Below the pieces are notes generated by a model. That model ran no database searches. It saw only the letters and a program-made list of their open reading frames with translations, and had not been told where the DNA came from. A stretch of DNA of 64,000 nt. Source: Betaproteobacteria bacterium (GTDB lineage: Bacteria > Pseudomonadota > Gammaproteobacteria > Burkholderiales > Burkholderiaceae_C). The stretch spans positions 496,001-560,000 of the forward strand of contig JADJWD010000006.1 in the NCBI GenBank assembly GCA_016716535.1, in the 5' to 3' direction. Below are positions 47,027-56,502 of the stretch, piece by piece (positions within the stretch are counted from its first letter, which is position 1; each line of letters begins with the position of its first letter). A program made the translations under genes and the position numbers.

Positions 47027-48106
47027 ATGACCCGCATCGTTCCGACACCTGCCAAGCGCGCCGCCGCTTCCGTGCTGTCCGCAGCAGCGTCAATGGCGTT
47101 TGGCCTGGCACTCACCTTCGGCGCCACCGCGGCGCTGGCGCAAAAGACGCAACTGCTCGTCTACACCGCGCTCGAGACCGACCAGCTCAAGGCCTACCAG
47201 GAAGGCTTCAACAAGGTCCACCCCGACATCGAGATCAAGTGGGTGCGCGACAGCACCGGCGTCGTCATCGCCAAGCTGCTGGCCGAAAAGTCCAATCCGC
47301 AGGCCGACGTCATCTGGGGCGTCGCCGCCTCGGGCCTGGCGCTGTTCGACCAGCAAGGCATGCTCGAGCCGTACGCGCCGATGAACCTCGACGCCATCAT
47401 GTCGCAGTACCGCGACAAGAAGAGCCCGCCGGCCTGGTGGGGCATGGATGTCTACGGCGCCGTCGTCTGCTTCAACACCGTCGAGGCGGCCAAGCGCAAC
47501 ATCCCCAAGCCCGAGACCTGGAAGGACCTGCTCAAGCCCGTCTACAAGGGCCAGGTGGTGATGCCGAACCCGGCCTCGTCGGGCACCGGCTACTTCGACG
47601 TCGTGGCCTGGCTGCAGATGTGGGGCGACGACGCCGGCAAGGGCGGCGGCTGGAAGTACATGGACGGCCTGCACGAGAACATCGCGCAGTACACGCACAG
47701 TGGCAGCAAGCCGTGCAACATGGCCGCCGCCGGGGAGTTCGTCGCCGGCATCTCTTTCGAGTACCGCGGCCACAGCAACAAGGCCAAGGGCGCGCCGATC
47801 GACCTCGTCTTCCCGAAAGAGGGCCTCGGCTGGGACCTCGAAGCCTTCGCGATCCACAAGGGCACCAAGAAGATCGCCGCGGCCAAGAAGCTCGCCGACT
47901 GGGCCAGCAGCAAGGACGCGATGATCCTGTACGGCAAGAACTTCGCCGTCACCGCGCAGCCGGGCGTCGCGCCCAAGCTCGCCAACATCCCGGCCGACTA
48001 CGAGTCGCGGCTGATCAAGATGGACTTCAGCTACTCGGCGAGCAACCGCGAGCGCATCCTCGCCGAGTGGACGAAGCGCTACGCCGCCAAGTCCGAGAAA
48101 CGCTGA
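47027..48106 (+). CDS. phnS: 2-Aminoethylphosphonate ABC transporter binding protein
   Basis: A 359-residue periplasmic binding protein from the ATG at 47027 (GAGGAG seven bases upstream). The signal peptide ends near ALA-QK (residue 39). The mature protein resembles iron(III)/AEP-type class II binding proteins: QLLVYTALETDQLKAYQ, DVIWGVAASGLALFDQQG and PNPASSGTGYFDVVAWLQ. Placement before an ATPase, a fused permease and phnW identifies the substrate as 2-aminoethylphosphonate or a close relative. It binds the ligand in the periplasm. Confidence 0.88.
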   Translation: MTRIVPTPAKRAAASVLSAAASMAFGLALTFGATAALAQKTQLLVYTALETDQLKAYQEGFNKVHPDIEIKWVRDSTGVVIAKLLAEKSNPQADVIWGVAASGLALFDQQGMLEPYAPMNLDAIMSQYRDKKSPPAWWGMDVYGAVVCFNTVEAAKRNIPKPETWKDLLKPVYKGQVVMPNPASSGTGYFDVVAWLQMWGDDAGKGGGWKYMDGLHENIAQYTHSGSKPCNMAAAGEFVAGISFEYRGHSNKAKGAPIDLVFPKEGLGWDLEAFAIHKGTKKIAAAKKLADWASSKDAMILYGKNFAVTAQPGVAPKLANIPADYESRLIKMDFSYSASNRERILAEWTKRYAAKSEKR

Positions 48107-48149
48107 AGCGCGGCCGATCCCCCCGCCCCCGGCCCGCGCCGACGCGCCC

Positions 48150-49244
48150 ATGACGCACGAACTCTCGCTCGAACTGCGTGGCATCCACAAGGCCTTCGGC
48201 AGCTTCGTCGCGCTGCGGCACATCGACCTCGGCGTGCGCAAGGGCGAGTTCATGTGCTTCCTCGGCCCCTCGGGCTGCGGCAAGACGACGCTGCTGCGCG
48301 TCATCGCCGGGCTCGAGGTGCAGACGGGCGGCGAGATCCGCCAGAACGGGCGCGACATCTCGCGCCTGCCGCCGGCGCAGCGCGACTACGGCATCGTCTT
48401 CCAGAGCTACGCGCTGTTCCCGAACCTGAGCGTCGCCGACAACGTCGCCTACGGCCTCGTGAACCGCAAGATGCCGCGCGCGCAGATCGCCGCGCGCGTG
48501 GCCGAGCTCGTCAAGCTCGTCGGCCTGCCCGGCAGCGAGAAGAAGTACCCGGCGCAGCTCTCCGGCGGGCAGCAGCAGCGCATCGCGCTCGCGCGGGCGC
48601 TCGCCACGTCGCCGGGCCTGTTGCTGCTGGACGAGCCGCTGTCGGCGCTGGATGCGCTGGAGCGTGTGCGGCTGCGCCAGGAGATCCGCGCGCTGCAGCA
48701 AAAGCTCGGCGTCACGACGATCATGGTCACGCACGACCAGGAAGAGGCGCTGTCGGTGGCCGACCGCATCGTCGTGATGAACGACGGCCGCATCGAGCAG
48801 ATCGGCACGCCGCTCGAGGTGTACCGCGAGCCGGCGTCGCCTTTCGTCGCCGATTTCGTCGGCAAGGTCAACGTGCTGCCCGGGCGCGTGCACGGCGACC
48901 GGCTGACCGTCGGCACGCTGGCCATGCACGCGAATGGGGCCGGCGCCGCGGGCGCCGGGGGATCCGGCAGCACCAACGGCGCCGACCGCGACGTGCGCGT
49001 CTACCTGCGCCCCGAGGACGTGCTGGCGCGGCCGATCGCCGAAGGCGACCCGCACGTCTTCGACGCCGCGATCGAGAAGATCGAGTTCCTCGGCTCGCAC
49101 TGCCACGTGCGCGTCAGCACGCCGGCGTTCGCGCCGCACGGGCTGACCGTGTACCTGTCGCTGAACTACCTGGCCGAGCACTCGCTGCAGGTCGGCTCGC
49201 CGCTGCGGCTGCGCCTGCTGGAAGAACGCGTGCGGGTGTTCTGA
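48150..49244 (+). CDS. phnT: 2-Aminoethylphosphonate ABC transporter ATPase
   Basis: A 364-residue ABC ATPase of the PotA/FbpC type. Walker A GPSGCGKTT is near residues 39-47, Q-loop FQSYALFPNL, signature LSGGQQQR near 137, Walker B LLLLDEPLSALDA and switch THDQEEA. The C-terminal about 120 residues form a TOBE-like regulatory domain (YLRPEDVLARP). It powers the permease encoded 2 nt downstream. The gene symbol follows the AEP transporter nomenclature and rests on neighbours. Confidence 0.9.
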   Translation: MTHELSLELRGIHKAFGSFVALRHIDLGVRKGEFMCFLGPSGCGKTTLLRVIAGLEVQTGGEIRQNGRDISRLPPAQRDYGIVFQSYALFPNLSVADNVAYGLVNRKMPRAQIAARVAELVKLVGLPGSEKKYPAQLSGGQQQRIALARALATSPGLLLLDEPLSALDALERVRLRQEIRALQQKLGVTTIMVTHDQEEALSVADRIVVMNDGRIEQIGTPLEVYREPASPFVADFVGKVNVLPGRVHGDRLTVGTLAMHANGAGAAGAGGSGSTNGADRDVRVYLRPEDVLARPIAEGDPHVFDAAIEKIEFLGSHCHVRVSTPAFAPHGLTVYLSLNYLAEHSLQVGSPLRLRLLEERVRVF

Positions 49245-49246
49245 CG

Positions 49247-50968
49247 ATGACGGCGCTGGCGCACGAGCACCGCCCGCCGGCGCCGCTGCGCCTGCGCGCG
49301 CACTGGACCGACCACGCGGCGCGCGCCGCCATCGCCGCCGTCGTGCTGCTGCTGGTGGTGTTCCTCGCGCTGCCGCTCGGTGCCATCCTGCGCCAGGCGC
49401 TCGAGGGCAGCGACGGCCGGTTCGTGGGCCTGGCCAACTTCATCGACTACGCGCGCACGCCGGCGCTGCTGCAAAGCGTCTTCAACAGCTTGATGGTCTC
49501 GGCCGCGGTCACCGCGATCACGGTGCCGCTCGCCTTCGGCTTCGCCTATGCGCTGACGCGCTCGTGCATGCCGCTGAAGAGCCTCTTCCGCGGCATCGCG
49601 CTGGTGCCGCTGCTGGCGCCCTCGCTGCTGTCGGCCATCTCGCTGATCTACTGGTTCGGCAACCAAGGGCTCGCGAAGGATCTGCTGCAGCGCTTCGGCA
49701 TCGATCAGATCTACGGCGCGCCGGGGATCATCCTCGCCGAGTGCCTGGCGACGTTTCCGCACACGCTGATGATCCTCGTCTCGGCGCTGACGCTCGCGGA
49801 CGCGCGGCTGTACGAAGCGGCCGACGCGATGGGCACGACGGCGGCGCGCAAGTTCTTCACGATCACGCTGCCGGGCGCGAAGTACGGCCTCATCTCGGCG
49901 GCACTCGTGACCTTCACGCTCGTCATCACCGACTTCGGCATCCCCAAGGTCATCGGCGGCAACTTCAACGTGCTGGCCACCGACGTGTTCAAGCTCGTCA
50001 TCGGCCAGCAGGACTTTGCGCGCGGCGCGGTGGTCGCCATCGTGCTGCTGCTGCCGGCGGTGCTGACGTTTGCCGTCGACCACATCGTGCAGCGCCGGCA
50101 GACGGCGATGCTCACCGCGCGCGCCGTGCCCTACGCGCCGCGGCCGGCGCGCGGCTTCGACGCGGCGATGACGGCGTACTGCACCGTCATCGCCCTCCTG
50201 ATGCTGGCGATGCTCGGCATGGCGGTGTTCGCGTCGCTGGCCACCTTCTGGCCCTACAACCTGGCGCCGAGCCTGAAGCACTACGTCTACGGCCTCGTCG
50301 ACAACGAGGTCGCCACGGGCTTCTTCAACAGCCTCGAGATGGCCGCCGGCACGGCGCTGATCGGCACCGCGCTCGTCTTCTTCGGCGCCTATCTGCAGGA
50401 GAAGACGCGCGGCATGGAGACGCTGCGCTCGACGCTGCGGCTCTTGGCCATCCTGCCGATGGCGGTGCCCGGGCTCGTGCTGGGTCTCGGCTACATCTTC
50501 TTCTTCAACGCGCCGACCAATCCGCTGAACGGCCTCTATCACACGCTGGCGCTGATGACGCTGTGCACGATCGTCCATTTCTACACCACCGGCCACCTGA
50601 CGGCGGTGACGGCGCTGAAGTCGCTGGACGCCGAGTTCGAGGCCGTCTCCGCGTCGCTCAAGGTGCCGTTCTTCAAGACCTTCTGGCGCGTGACGCTGCC
50701 GATCTGCACCCCGGCGCTGGTGGACATCGCGCGCTACTTCTTCATCAACGCGATGACGACGATCTCGGCCGTCGTGTTCCTCTACTCGCCCGAGACGCGG
50801 CTGGCGTCGATCGCGATCCTGAACATGGACGAGGCCGGCGAGTTGAGCCCTGCCGCGGCGATGGCGGTGCTGATCGCCGCCGCGTCGGCGGTGGCGACAG
50901 TGCTGTTCATGCTGCTCGGCCGCTTCGTCGACCGCCGCACGCAGGCCTGGCGCGGCACGGCGCGCTGA
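49247..50968 (+). CDS. 2-Aminoethylphosphonate ABC transporter fused permease
   Basis: A 573-residue permease with two complete MetI-like halves in one chain, about twelve membrane helices. Each half carries an EAA loop: YEAADAMGTTAARKFFTITL near 185-205 and EFEAVSASLKVPFFKTF near 463-480. AEP importers of the PhnU type in Burkholderia and relatives have this fused form, whereas others use separate PhnU and PhnV. The ATG is 2 bp past the ATPase stop. The stop region contains GCGCTGA twice. Confidence 0.9.
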   Translation: MTALAHEHRPPAPLRLRAHWTDHAARAAIAAVVLLLVVFLALPLGAILRQALEGSDGRFVGLANFIDYARTPALLQSVFNSLMVSAAVTAITVPLAFGFAYALTRSCMPLKSLFRGIALVPLLAPSLLSAISLIYWFGNQGLAKDLLQRFGIDQIYGAPGIILAECLATFPHTLMILVSALTLADARLYEAADAMGTTAARKFFTITLPGAKYGLISAALVTFTLVITDFGIPKVIGGNFNVLATDVFKLVIGQQDFARGAVVAIVLLLPAVLTFAVDHIVQRRQTAMLTARAVPYAPRPARGFDAAMTAYCTVIALLMLAMLGMAVFASLATFWPYNLAPSLKHYVYGLVDNEVATGFFNSLEMAAGTALIGTALVFFGAYLQEKTRGMETLRSTLRLLAILPMAVPGLVLGLGYIFFFNAPTNPLNGLYHTLALMTLCTIVHFYTTGHLTAVTALKSLDAEFEAVSASLKVPFFKTFWRVTLPICTPALVDIARYFFINAMTTISAVVFLYSPETRLASIAILNMDEAGELSPAAAMAVLIAAASAVATVLFMLLGRFVDRRTQAWRGTAR

Positions 50969-51012
50969 AGCGCTGAGGCACGCGCACGCGGCAATCCGCC
51001 TTCTCTCGAAAG

Positions 51013-52140
51013 ATGCTTCCCATGGACCGCGACGCCATCCTCCTGACCCCAGGCCCGCTGACGACGACGCTGCGCACCAAGCTCGCGATGTTGAAGGACT
51101 GGGGGAGCTGGGACGCCGACTTCAACGCCGTCACCGCGGGCCTGCGCGAGCGGCTGCTCGACATCGTGCACGGGCAGGAGACCCACGTCGTCGTGCCGCT
51201 GCAGGGCAGCGGCACGTTCAGCGTCGAGGCGGCGGTGGCGACCTTGGTCCCGCACAACGGGCACGTGCTGGTGCCCGACAATGGCGCTTACTGCAAGCGC
51301 GCCGCGAAGCTCGCTCAGATGATGGGCCGCCAGGCGACCGTGCTGCCGGTGCCCGAAGACGCGCCGATCAGCGCCGCGGCGGTGGAAGCGCAGTTGAAGG
51401 CCGACCCGTCGATCACGCACGTCATCCTGATCCACTGCGAGACCGGCACCGGCGTCGAGAACCCGCTGGCCGAAGTCGCCGCGGTGTGCGAGCGGCACGG
51501 CCGCGGGTTGGTCGTCGATGCAATGTCGAGCTTCGCGGCGCTGCCGATCGACGCGCGCCGGGTGCGTTTCGACGCCTTGATCGCCGCCAGCGGCAAGTGC
51601 CTCGAAGGCGTGCCCGGCATGGGCTTCGTCTTCATCCGCCGCGCCGTGCTCGACGGCTGCGCCGGCAACAGCCAGAGCCTGGCGATGGACCTGCACGACC
51701 AACACGTCTACATGGGCAAGACGGGGCAGTGGCGCTTCACGCCGCCGACGCACGTGGTGGCGGCACTCGCCGAGGCGGTGGCGCAGTTCGTCGAGGAAGG
51801 CGGGCAGCCGGCGCGGCTGGCGCGCTACACCGACAACTGCCGCACTCTGGTGGATGGCATGGCGAAGCTCGGCTTCAAGCCGTTCCTCGCGCCCGAGGTG
51901 CAGGCGCCGATCATCGTCACCTTCCATGCGCCGGCGCACCCGGCGTACGACTTCAAGCGCTTCTACGCCGCGGCCAAGGCGCGGGGTTTCATCCTCTACC
52001 CGGGCAAGCTGACGCAGGTGGAAACCTTCCGCGTCGGCTGCATCGGCGCGATCGGCCGCAACGAGATGCAGCAGGCGGTGAACGCGGTGGCCGATGTGCT
52101 GCGCGAGATGGGCATTCCGAACGGCGCGCCGGCGCTGTGA
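51013..52140 (+). CDS. phnW: 2-Aminoethylphosphonate--pyruvate transaminase
   Basis: A 375-residue PLP enzyme of aminotransferase class V that converts 2-aminoethylphosphonate and pyruvate into phosphonoacetaldehyde and alanine. ILLTPGPLTTT at the N-terminus, VPLQGSGTFSVEA, DAMSSFAALP and the PLP lysine in AASGKCLEGVPG (about residue 195) are all characteristic. The start could be 51013 or the ATG at 51022. No phnX (phosphonatase) is visible. The product is therefore expected to go through an aldehyde dehydrogenase and PhnA, whose gene here is frameshifted. Confidence 0.93.
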   Translation: MLPMDRDAILLTPGPLTTTLRTKLAMLKDWGSWDADFNAVTAGLRERLLDIVHGQETHVVVPLQGSGTFSVEAAVATLVPHNGHVLVPDNGAYCKRAAKLAQMMGRQATVLPVPEDAPISAAAVEAQLKADPSITHVILIHCETGTGVENPLAEVAAVCERHGRGLVVDAMSSFAALPIDARRVRFDALIAASGKCLEGVPGMGFVFIRRAVLDGCAGNSQSLAMDLHDQHVYMGKTGQWRFTPPTHVVAALAEAVAQFVEEGGQPARLARYTDNCRTLVDGMAKLGFKPFLAPEVQAPIIVTFHAPAHPAYDFKRFYAAAKARGFILYPGKLTQVETFRVGCIGAIGRNEMQQAVNAVADVLREMGIPNGAPAL

Positions 52141-52191
52141 CGCACCAGCCGCACACACCGAAGAAGCCGCATAACGACCCAACGGAGGAGC

Positions 52192-53586
52192 ATGCCGATG
52201 GCCCGGAAGAACGCCGCCGCTGCCAGTGAACACCCGGCACTCGCCGCCGTGCGCGCCAGCGACACGGTCAAGGTCAAGGTCGCCGTCAGCGACATCGACG
52301 GCATCCTGCGCGGCAAGTACCTGCACCGCGACAAGTTCATCGGCGCGGCGCAACCGGTCCCGGGCGGCGGCTTCGGCTTCTGCGACGTCGTCTTCGGCTG
52401 GGACAGCCACGACCAGTGCTACGACAACACGCAGGTCACCGGCTGGCAGCACGGCTTCCCGGACGCGCTGGCGCGCATCGACCTCGACACCGCTCGGCGC
52501 GTGCCGTGGGACGGCAGCGTGCCGTTTTTCCTCGGCGAGTTCGTCAACGCCGACGGCTCGCCCTACCCGGTGTGCCCGCGCCAGACGCTGAAGCGCGTGC
52601 TGAAGCGCGCCGAGAAGCTCGGCTTCGCACCGATGTGCGGCGTCGAGTTCGAGTGGTTCAACTTCGCCGAGACGCCGCAGAGCTGGGCGGCCAAGCGCGG
52701 CGTCGGGCCCGAGCCGATCACGCCGGGCATGTTCGGCTACTCGCTGTTGCGCATGGCCGACCAGCGCGGCTTCTTCAACGCGCTGATGGACGAGATGGCC
52801 GCGTTCGGCGTGCCGATCGAAGGCCTGCACACCGAGACCGGCCCCGGCGTCTACGAGGTGGCCATCGCCTTCAGCAGCGCGCTCGAAGCGGCCGACCGCG
52901 CGATCCTCTTCAAGACCGGCGCCAAGGAGATCGGCAAGCGATTCGGCGTGATGCCGAGCTTCATGGCCAAGTGGAGCGCGCAGTACCCGGGATGCAGCGG
53001 CCACATCCACCAGAGCCTCTCCGACGGCAAGACCAACCTCTTCTACGACGCGAAGAGCAAGCGCAGCATGAGCCGGCTCTTCGAGAGCTACCTCGCCGGC
53101 CAGGTGGCGTGTCTGATGGAATTCGCGCCGATGTTCTGGCCGACGATCAACAGCTACAAGCGGCTCGTCGACGGCTTCTGGGCGCCGGTGAAGCCGACCT
53201 GGGGGCTGGACAACCGCACCGCGAGCTTCCGCGTCATCGCCGGCAGCCCGAAGAGCACGCGGCTCGAGACCCGCTGCCCCGGCGCCGACATCAACCCCTA
53301 TCTCGCGATGGCCGCCGTCGTCGCCGCCGGGCTGCACGGCGTCGAGAAGGGCCTGAAACTCACGGCGCCGCCGATCACCGGCACCAACCAGGGCGCCGAG
53401 CACATCCCGCGCGCGCCGCGCTCGCTGATCGAGACGACCCGCGCCTTCCAGGCCAGCGCCATTGCCCGCGACTGGCTCGGCGACACCTTCGTCGACCACT
53501 TCGCGGCCACGCGCGAGTGGGAACACCGCCAGTGGCAGGATGCGGTGACCGACTGGGAGTTGAAGCGGTATTTCGAGATCATTTGA
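52192..53586 (+). CDS. Glutamine synthetase-like gamma-glutamyl-amine ligase
   Basis: A 464-residue member of the glutamine synthetase superfamily. The N-terminal region has VKVAVSDIDGILRGKYL, typical of the non-canonical PuuA/GlnA4-like group rather than nitrogen-assimilating GlnA. Catalytic-fold motifs include GVEFEWFNF, ETGPGVYEVA, GCSGHIHQSL and RLETRCPGADINPYLAMA. Members ligate glutamate to amines such as putrescine, isopropylamine or ethanolamine using ATP. AACGGAGGA precedes the ATG. An iron alcohol dehydrogenase, a gamma-glutamyl hydrolase and an aldehyde dehydrogenase follow; together they fit an amino-alcohol route. The substrate is inferred. Confidence 0.87.
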   Translation: MPMARKNAAAASEHPALAAVRASDTVKVKVAVSDIDGILRGKYLHRDKFIGAAQPVPGGGFGFCDVVFGWDSHDQCYDNTQVTGWQHGFPDALARIDLDTARRVPWDGSVPFFLGEFVNADGSPYPVCPRQTLKRVLKRAEKLGFAPMCGVEFEWFNFAETPQSWAAKRGVGPEPITPGMFGYSLLRMADQRGFFNALMDEMAAFGVPIEGLHTETGPGVYEVAIAFSSALEAADRAILFKTGAKEIGKRFGVMPSFMAKWSAQYPGCSGHIHQSLSDGKTNLFYDAKSKRSMSRLFESYLAGQVACLMEFAPMFWPTINSYKRLVDGFWAPVKPTWGLDNRTASFRVIAGSPKSTRLETRCPGADINPYLAMAAVVAAGLHGVEKGLKLTAPPITGTNQGAEHIPRAPRSLIETTRAFQASAIARDWLGDTFVDHFAATREWEHRQWQDAVTDWELKRYFEII

Positions 53587-53594
53587 GCGACACC

Positions 53595-54728
53595 ATGACC
53601 ATCACCCGCTTCGCCTTCCCCACCGCCATCCACTTCGGCGTCGGCGCGCGCAAGCTCGTCGGGCCGCACCTCGTCGAACAGGGGTTGAAGCGGCCGCTCG
53701 TCGTCACCGACCGTGCGCTCGCCAAGCTGCCGGTGCTGGCCGAGTTCCGCACGCAGCTCGCGGGGTTGGATGTCGCAGTGTTCGACGGCGTGCACGGCAA
53801 TCCGACCTGCGCGCAGGTGATGGCCGGCGCGGCGGCGTACAAGGCGCACGGCGCCGACTGCGTCGTCGGCTTCGGTGGCGGCGCGGCGCTGGACGTGAGC
53901 AAGGTCGTGGGCCTGATGGCGGTACACGAAGGCGACGTGCTCGAGTACGTGTGGGATCACCCCCAGGTGCGGCCGATCACGAACGAGCTGCCGTACTACG
54001 TCGCGCTGCCCACGACCAGCGGCACCGGCAGCGAGGTCGGCCGCAGTGCCGTCGTCAGCGAGAACGACACGCACGTCAAGCGCACCGTCTTCAGCCCCAA
54101 GATCCTTGCCAAGGCCGTCTTCGCCGACCCGGCGCTCACCGTCGCGCTGCCGGCGGCGGTGACGGCGGCCACCGGCATGGACGCGCTGACGCACAACATC
54201 GAGAGTTATCTCTCGCCGGCGTTCCACCCGCTGTGCGACGGCATCGCGCTCGAGGGCTTGCGCATCGGCGCACGCGCGCTCGCGCAGGCAGTGGCCGAGC
54301 CCGGCAACATCGCCGCGCGCGCCGACATGATGATGAGCTCGATGATGGGCGCGATCGCGTTCCAGAAGGATCTCGGCTCGGTGCACGCCTCGGCGCACGC
54401 GCTCGGCGCCGTGTGCGACCTGCACCACGGCCTCGCCAACGCGCTGATGATCGACACCGTGCTCGCCTGGAACCACGAGGCGGTGCCGCACAAGTTCGAC
54501 GAGCTCGCGCACGTGGCCAAGGTCAGCGGCGGCGGCTTCGCCTTCATCGCCTGGCTCAAGCACCTGAAGCAGCGCATCGGCATCACCGGCGGCCTGGCCG
54601 CGCACGGCGTCACGAAGGAACATCTGCCCAAGCTCGTGCCGCTGGCCGCGAAGGACTTCACCGGCGGCACGAACCCGCGGCCTGCCACCGAGGCCGACTA
54701 CGAGCGGCTGTTCCTGGCCGCGATGTGA
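53595..54728 (+). CDS. Iron-containing alcohol dehydrogenase
   Basis: A 377-residue type III Fe-ADH. The nucleotide-binding GFGGGAALDVSK is near residue 95, the TTSGTGSE loop near 138, and metal ligands in a DALTHNIESYLS / HASAHALG / LHHGLANA pattern between about 190 and 285. It oxidises an alcohol with NAD(P) or reduces an aldehyde. The ATG is eight bases after the ligase stop, so it is part of the same operon. Next to a gamma-glutamyl ligase it may oxidise a gamma-glutamyl amino alcohol to the aldehyde. Phosphonoacetaldehyde reduction is another possibility. Confidence 0.9.
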   Translation: MTITRFAFPTAIHFGVGARKLVGPHLVEQGLKRPLVVTDRALAKLPVLAEFRTQLAGLDVAVFDGVHGNPTCAQVMAGAAAYKAHGADCVVGFGGGAALDVSKVVGLMAVHEGDVLEYVWDHPQVRPITNELPYYVALPTTSGTGSEVGRSAVVSENDTHVKRTVFSPKILAKAVFADPALTVALPAAVTAATGMDALTHNIESYLSPAFHPLCDGIALEGLRIGARALAQAVAEPGNIAARADMMMSSMMGAIAFQKDLGSVHASAHALGAVCDLHHGLANALMIDTVLAWNHEAVPHKFDELAHVAKVSGGGFAFIAWLKHLKQRIGITGGLAAHGVTKEHLPKLVPLAAKDFTGGTNPRPATEADYERLFLAAM

Positions 54729-54750
54729 GGCACAGACAAGACCGCCTGCG

Positions 54751-55542
54751 ATGAACAAGCCGCTTCTCATCGGCGTCTCGGCGCGCATCTACTACCCGGG
54801 CTCGCAGGGGCCGTTGCCCGGCGTCTTCACGAAGACGCTGCATTACCTCGAACAGAGCGTCGCGCACTGGGTGCTCTCCGGCCACGCGATGGCGGTGATG
54901 ATCCCCGCGGTCACGAAGGACAGCATCGTCCAACGCAGCGACCTCGACCTGCACGACTACGCGCAGGCACTCGACGGCCTGGTGCTGCAAGGCGGCAACG
55001 ACGTCGCGCCCGAGTGTTACGGCGAGCAGCCGCTCGATCCCGCCTGGGCCGGCGACGCGGTGCGCGACCGCTACGAGATCGAGCTCATCGACGCGTTCGT
55101 CAAGGCCGGCAAGCCGGTGTTCGGCGTCTGCCGCGGCCTGCAGCTGATCAACGTGATGTTCGGCGGCACGCTGTGGCAGGACATCGCGACGCAGGTGCCC
55201 GGTGCACGCGCGCACCGCGAACTCGGCAAGTACGAGCAGCACTTCCACGACATCGAGCTGATGCCCGGCTCGCGCCTCGCGGGGCTCTATCCCGGCACCG
55301 CGCGCGCCACCACCAACAGCATCCACCACCAGTCGATCAAGACGCTGGCCGCCGGCTTTGTCGTCGAGGCGCGCTGCCCCGAGGACGGCACGATCGAGGC
55401 CATCCGCCGCAACGGCCCCGGCTACCTCGCCGCCGTGCAGTGGCACCCCGAGTTCCACGAGCCCGGCAGCCCCGACAACTTCGACGACAGCGCGATGCTC
55501 GAGGACTTCCTGGCCGAGTGCCGCGAGCGCAAGGGCCGGTGA
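54751..55542 (+). CDS. Class I glutamine amidotransferase-like gamma-glutamyl hydrolase (PuuD-like)
   Basis: A 263-residue Peptidase C26 protein. The nucleophile is in FGVCRGLQLINV (about Cys126), and the catalytic His-x-Glu in QWHPEFHEPG near 233. The N-terminus (KPLLIGVSARIYYP) and TNSIHHQSIK are typical of gamma-glutamyl-GABA hydrolases. It would release glutamate from a gamma-glutamylated intermediate made by the upstream ligase. It starts 22 bp after the Fe-ADH stop. Confidence 0.9.
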   Translation: MNKPLLIGVSARIYYPGSQGPLPGVFTKTLHYLEQSVAHWVLSGHAMAVMIPAVTKDSIVQRSDLDLHDYAQALDGLVLQGGNDVAPECYGEQPLDPAWAGDAVRDRYEIELIDAFVKAGKPVFGVCRGLQLINVMFGGTLWQDIATQVPGARAHRELGKYEQHFHDIELMPGSRLAGLYPGTARATTNSIHHQSIKTLAAGFVVEARCPEDGTIEAIRRNGPGYLAAVQWHPEFHEPGSPDNFDDSAMLEDFLAECRERKGR

Positions 55543-55579
55543 GCCCGACGATGGCACGACGCCACATGAGCCCCGCGCG

Positions 55580-56491
55580 ATGAAGCCCCGCCTTCGCCCG
55601 GCCCCGAGCCTGCTGCGCCGGGCCTGCGTCGTGATGCTCGCTTCGCTCATTGCCGCGACGATGCCGGCGCCGGCGGCGGCCGCCGTCGACATCGGCGCCT
55701 TGTGGGACTTCAACGACCCGGCGGCCAGCGAGGCACGCTTTCGCGCGGCGCTGCAATCCGCCCAGGGCGACGACGCGCTCGTGCTGCACACGCAGATCGC
55801 CCGCACCCACGGGCTCAGACGCGATTTCGCGCAGGCGCGCAACGTGCTGCAAGGCATCGCGCCGGCGGTCGAGAAAGCCGGCTTCGAGGCGCGCGCCCGC
55901 CACCAGCTAGAACTCGGCCGCAGCTACGCCTCGGCGACGCACACGCCCCAGAGCCAGACCACCGAGGCGCGCGAGGCGGCGCGGCGCGCCTTCCGCGCCG
56001 CGGCCGATGCCGCGCGCGCCGGCGGTCTCGACGGCCTGCACATCGACGCGCTGCACATGATGGCTTTTGTCGACACCGCGCCGGCCGACCAGTTGCGCTG
56101 GGCCGAGGCCGGCCTCGAGATCGCCGAGGCTTCGTCGCAGCGCGGCGCCAAGGCCTGGGAAGCGACGCTGCGCCACAACGCCGGCGTCGCGCTCAACGAG
56201 CTCGGCCGCCACGACGAGGCGCTGGCCCAGTTCCGGCGCGCGCTCGCGCTGCACGAGGCCGCCGGGCGCGCCGTGCCGACGCGCATCGCGCACTGGATGA
56301 TTGCCCACACGCTGCGCCGCGTCGGCCGCCTCGACGAAGCGCTGGCGATGCAGTTGAAGCTCGAGGCCGAATGGCAGGCCGCGGGCGACCGCGACGGCCA
56401 TGTGTTCGAAGAGCTCGAACTCCTCTACCGCGCCAAGGGCGACGAAGCGCGCGCACGCCACTACGCCGCGTTGCGCCGACCACCGAAGTGA
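55580..56491 (+). CDS. Exported TPR-repeat protein
   Basis: A 303-residue protein with a signal peptide (MKPRLRPAPSLLRRACVV, cleavage near AAA-AV at about 36). It consists of helical repeats that match tetratricopeptide patterns, e.g. HNAGVALNELGRHDEALAQF and LRRVGRLDEALAMQLKLEAE. No catalytic motifs are seen, so a periplasmic scaffold or interaction role is likely. It is embedded between the gamma-glutamyl hydrolase and the aldehyde dehydrogenase, and its link to the pathway is unclear. The start lacks a clear ribosome site. Confidence 0.8.
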   Translation: MKPRLRPAPSLLRRACVVMLASLIAATMPAPAAAAVDIGALWDFNDPAASEARFRAALQSAQGDDALVLHTQIARTHGLRRDFAQARNVLQGIAPAVEKAGFEARARHQLELGRSYASATHTPQSQTTEAREAARRAFRAAADAARAGGLDGLHIDALHMMAFVDTAPADQLRWAEAGLEIAEASSQRGAKAWEATLRHNAGVALNELGRHDEALAQFRRALALHEAAGRAVPTRIAHWMIAHTLRRVGRLDEALAMQLKLEAEWQAAGDRDGHVFEELELLYRAKGDEARARHYAALRRPPK

Positions 56492-56502
56492 CAGGACCCG
56501 AG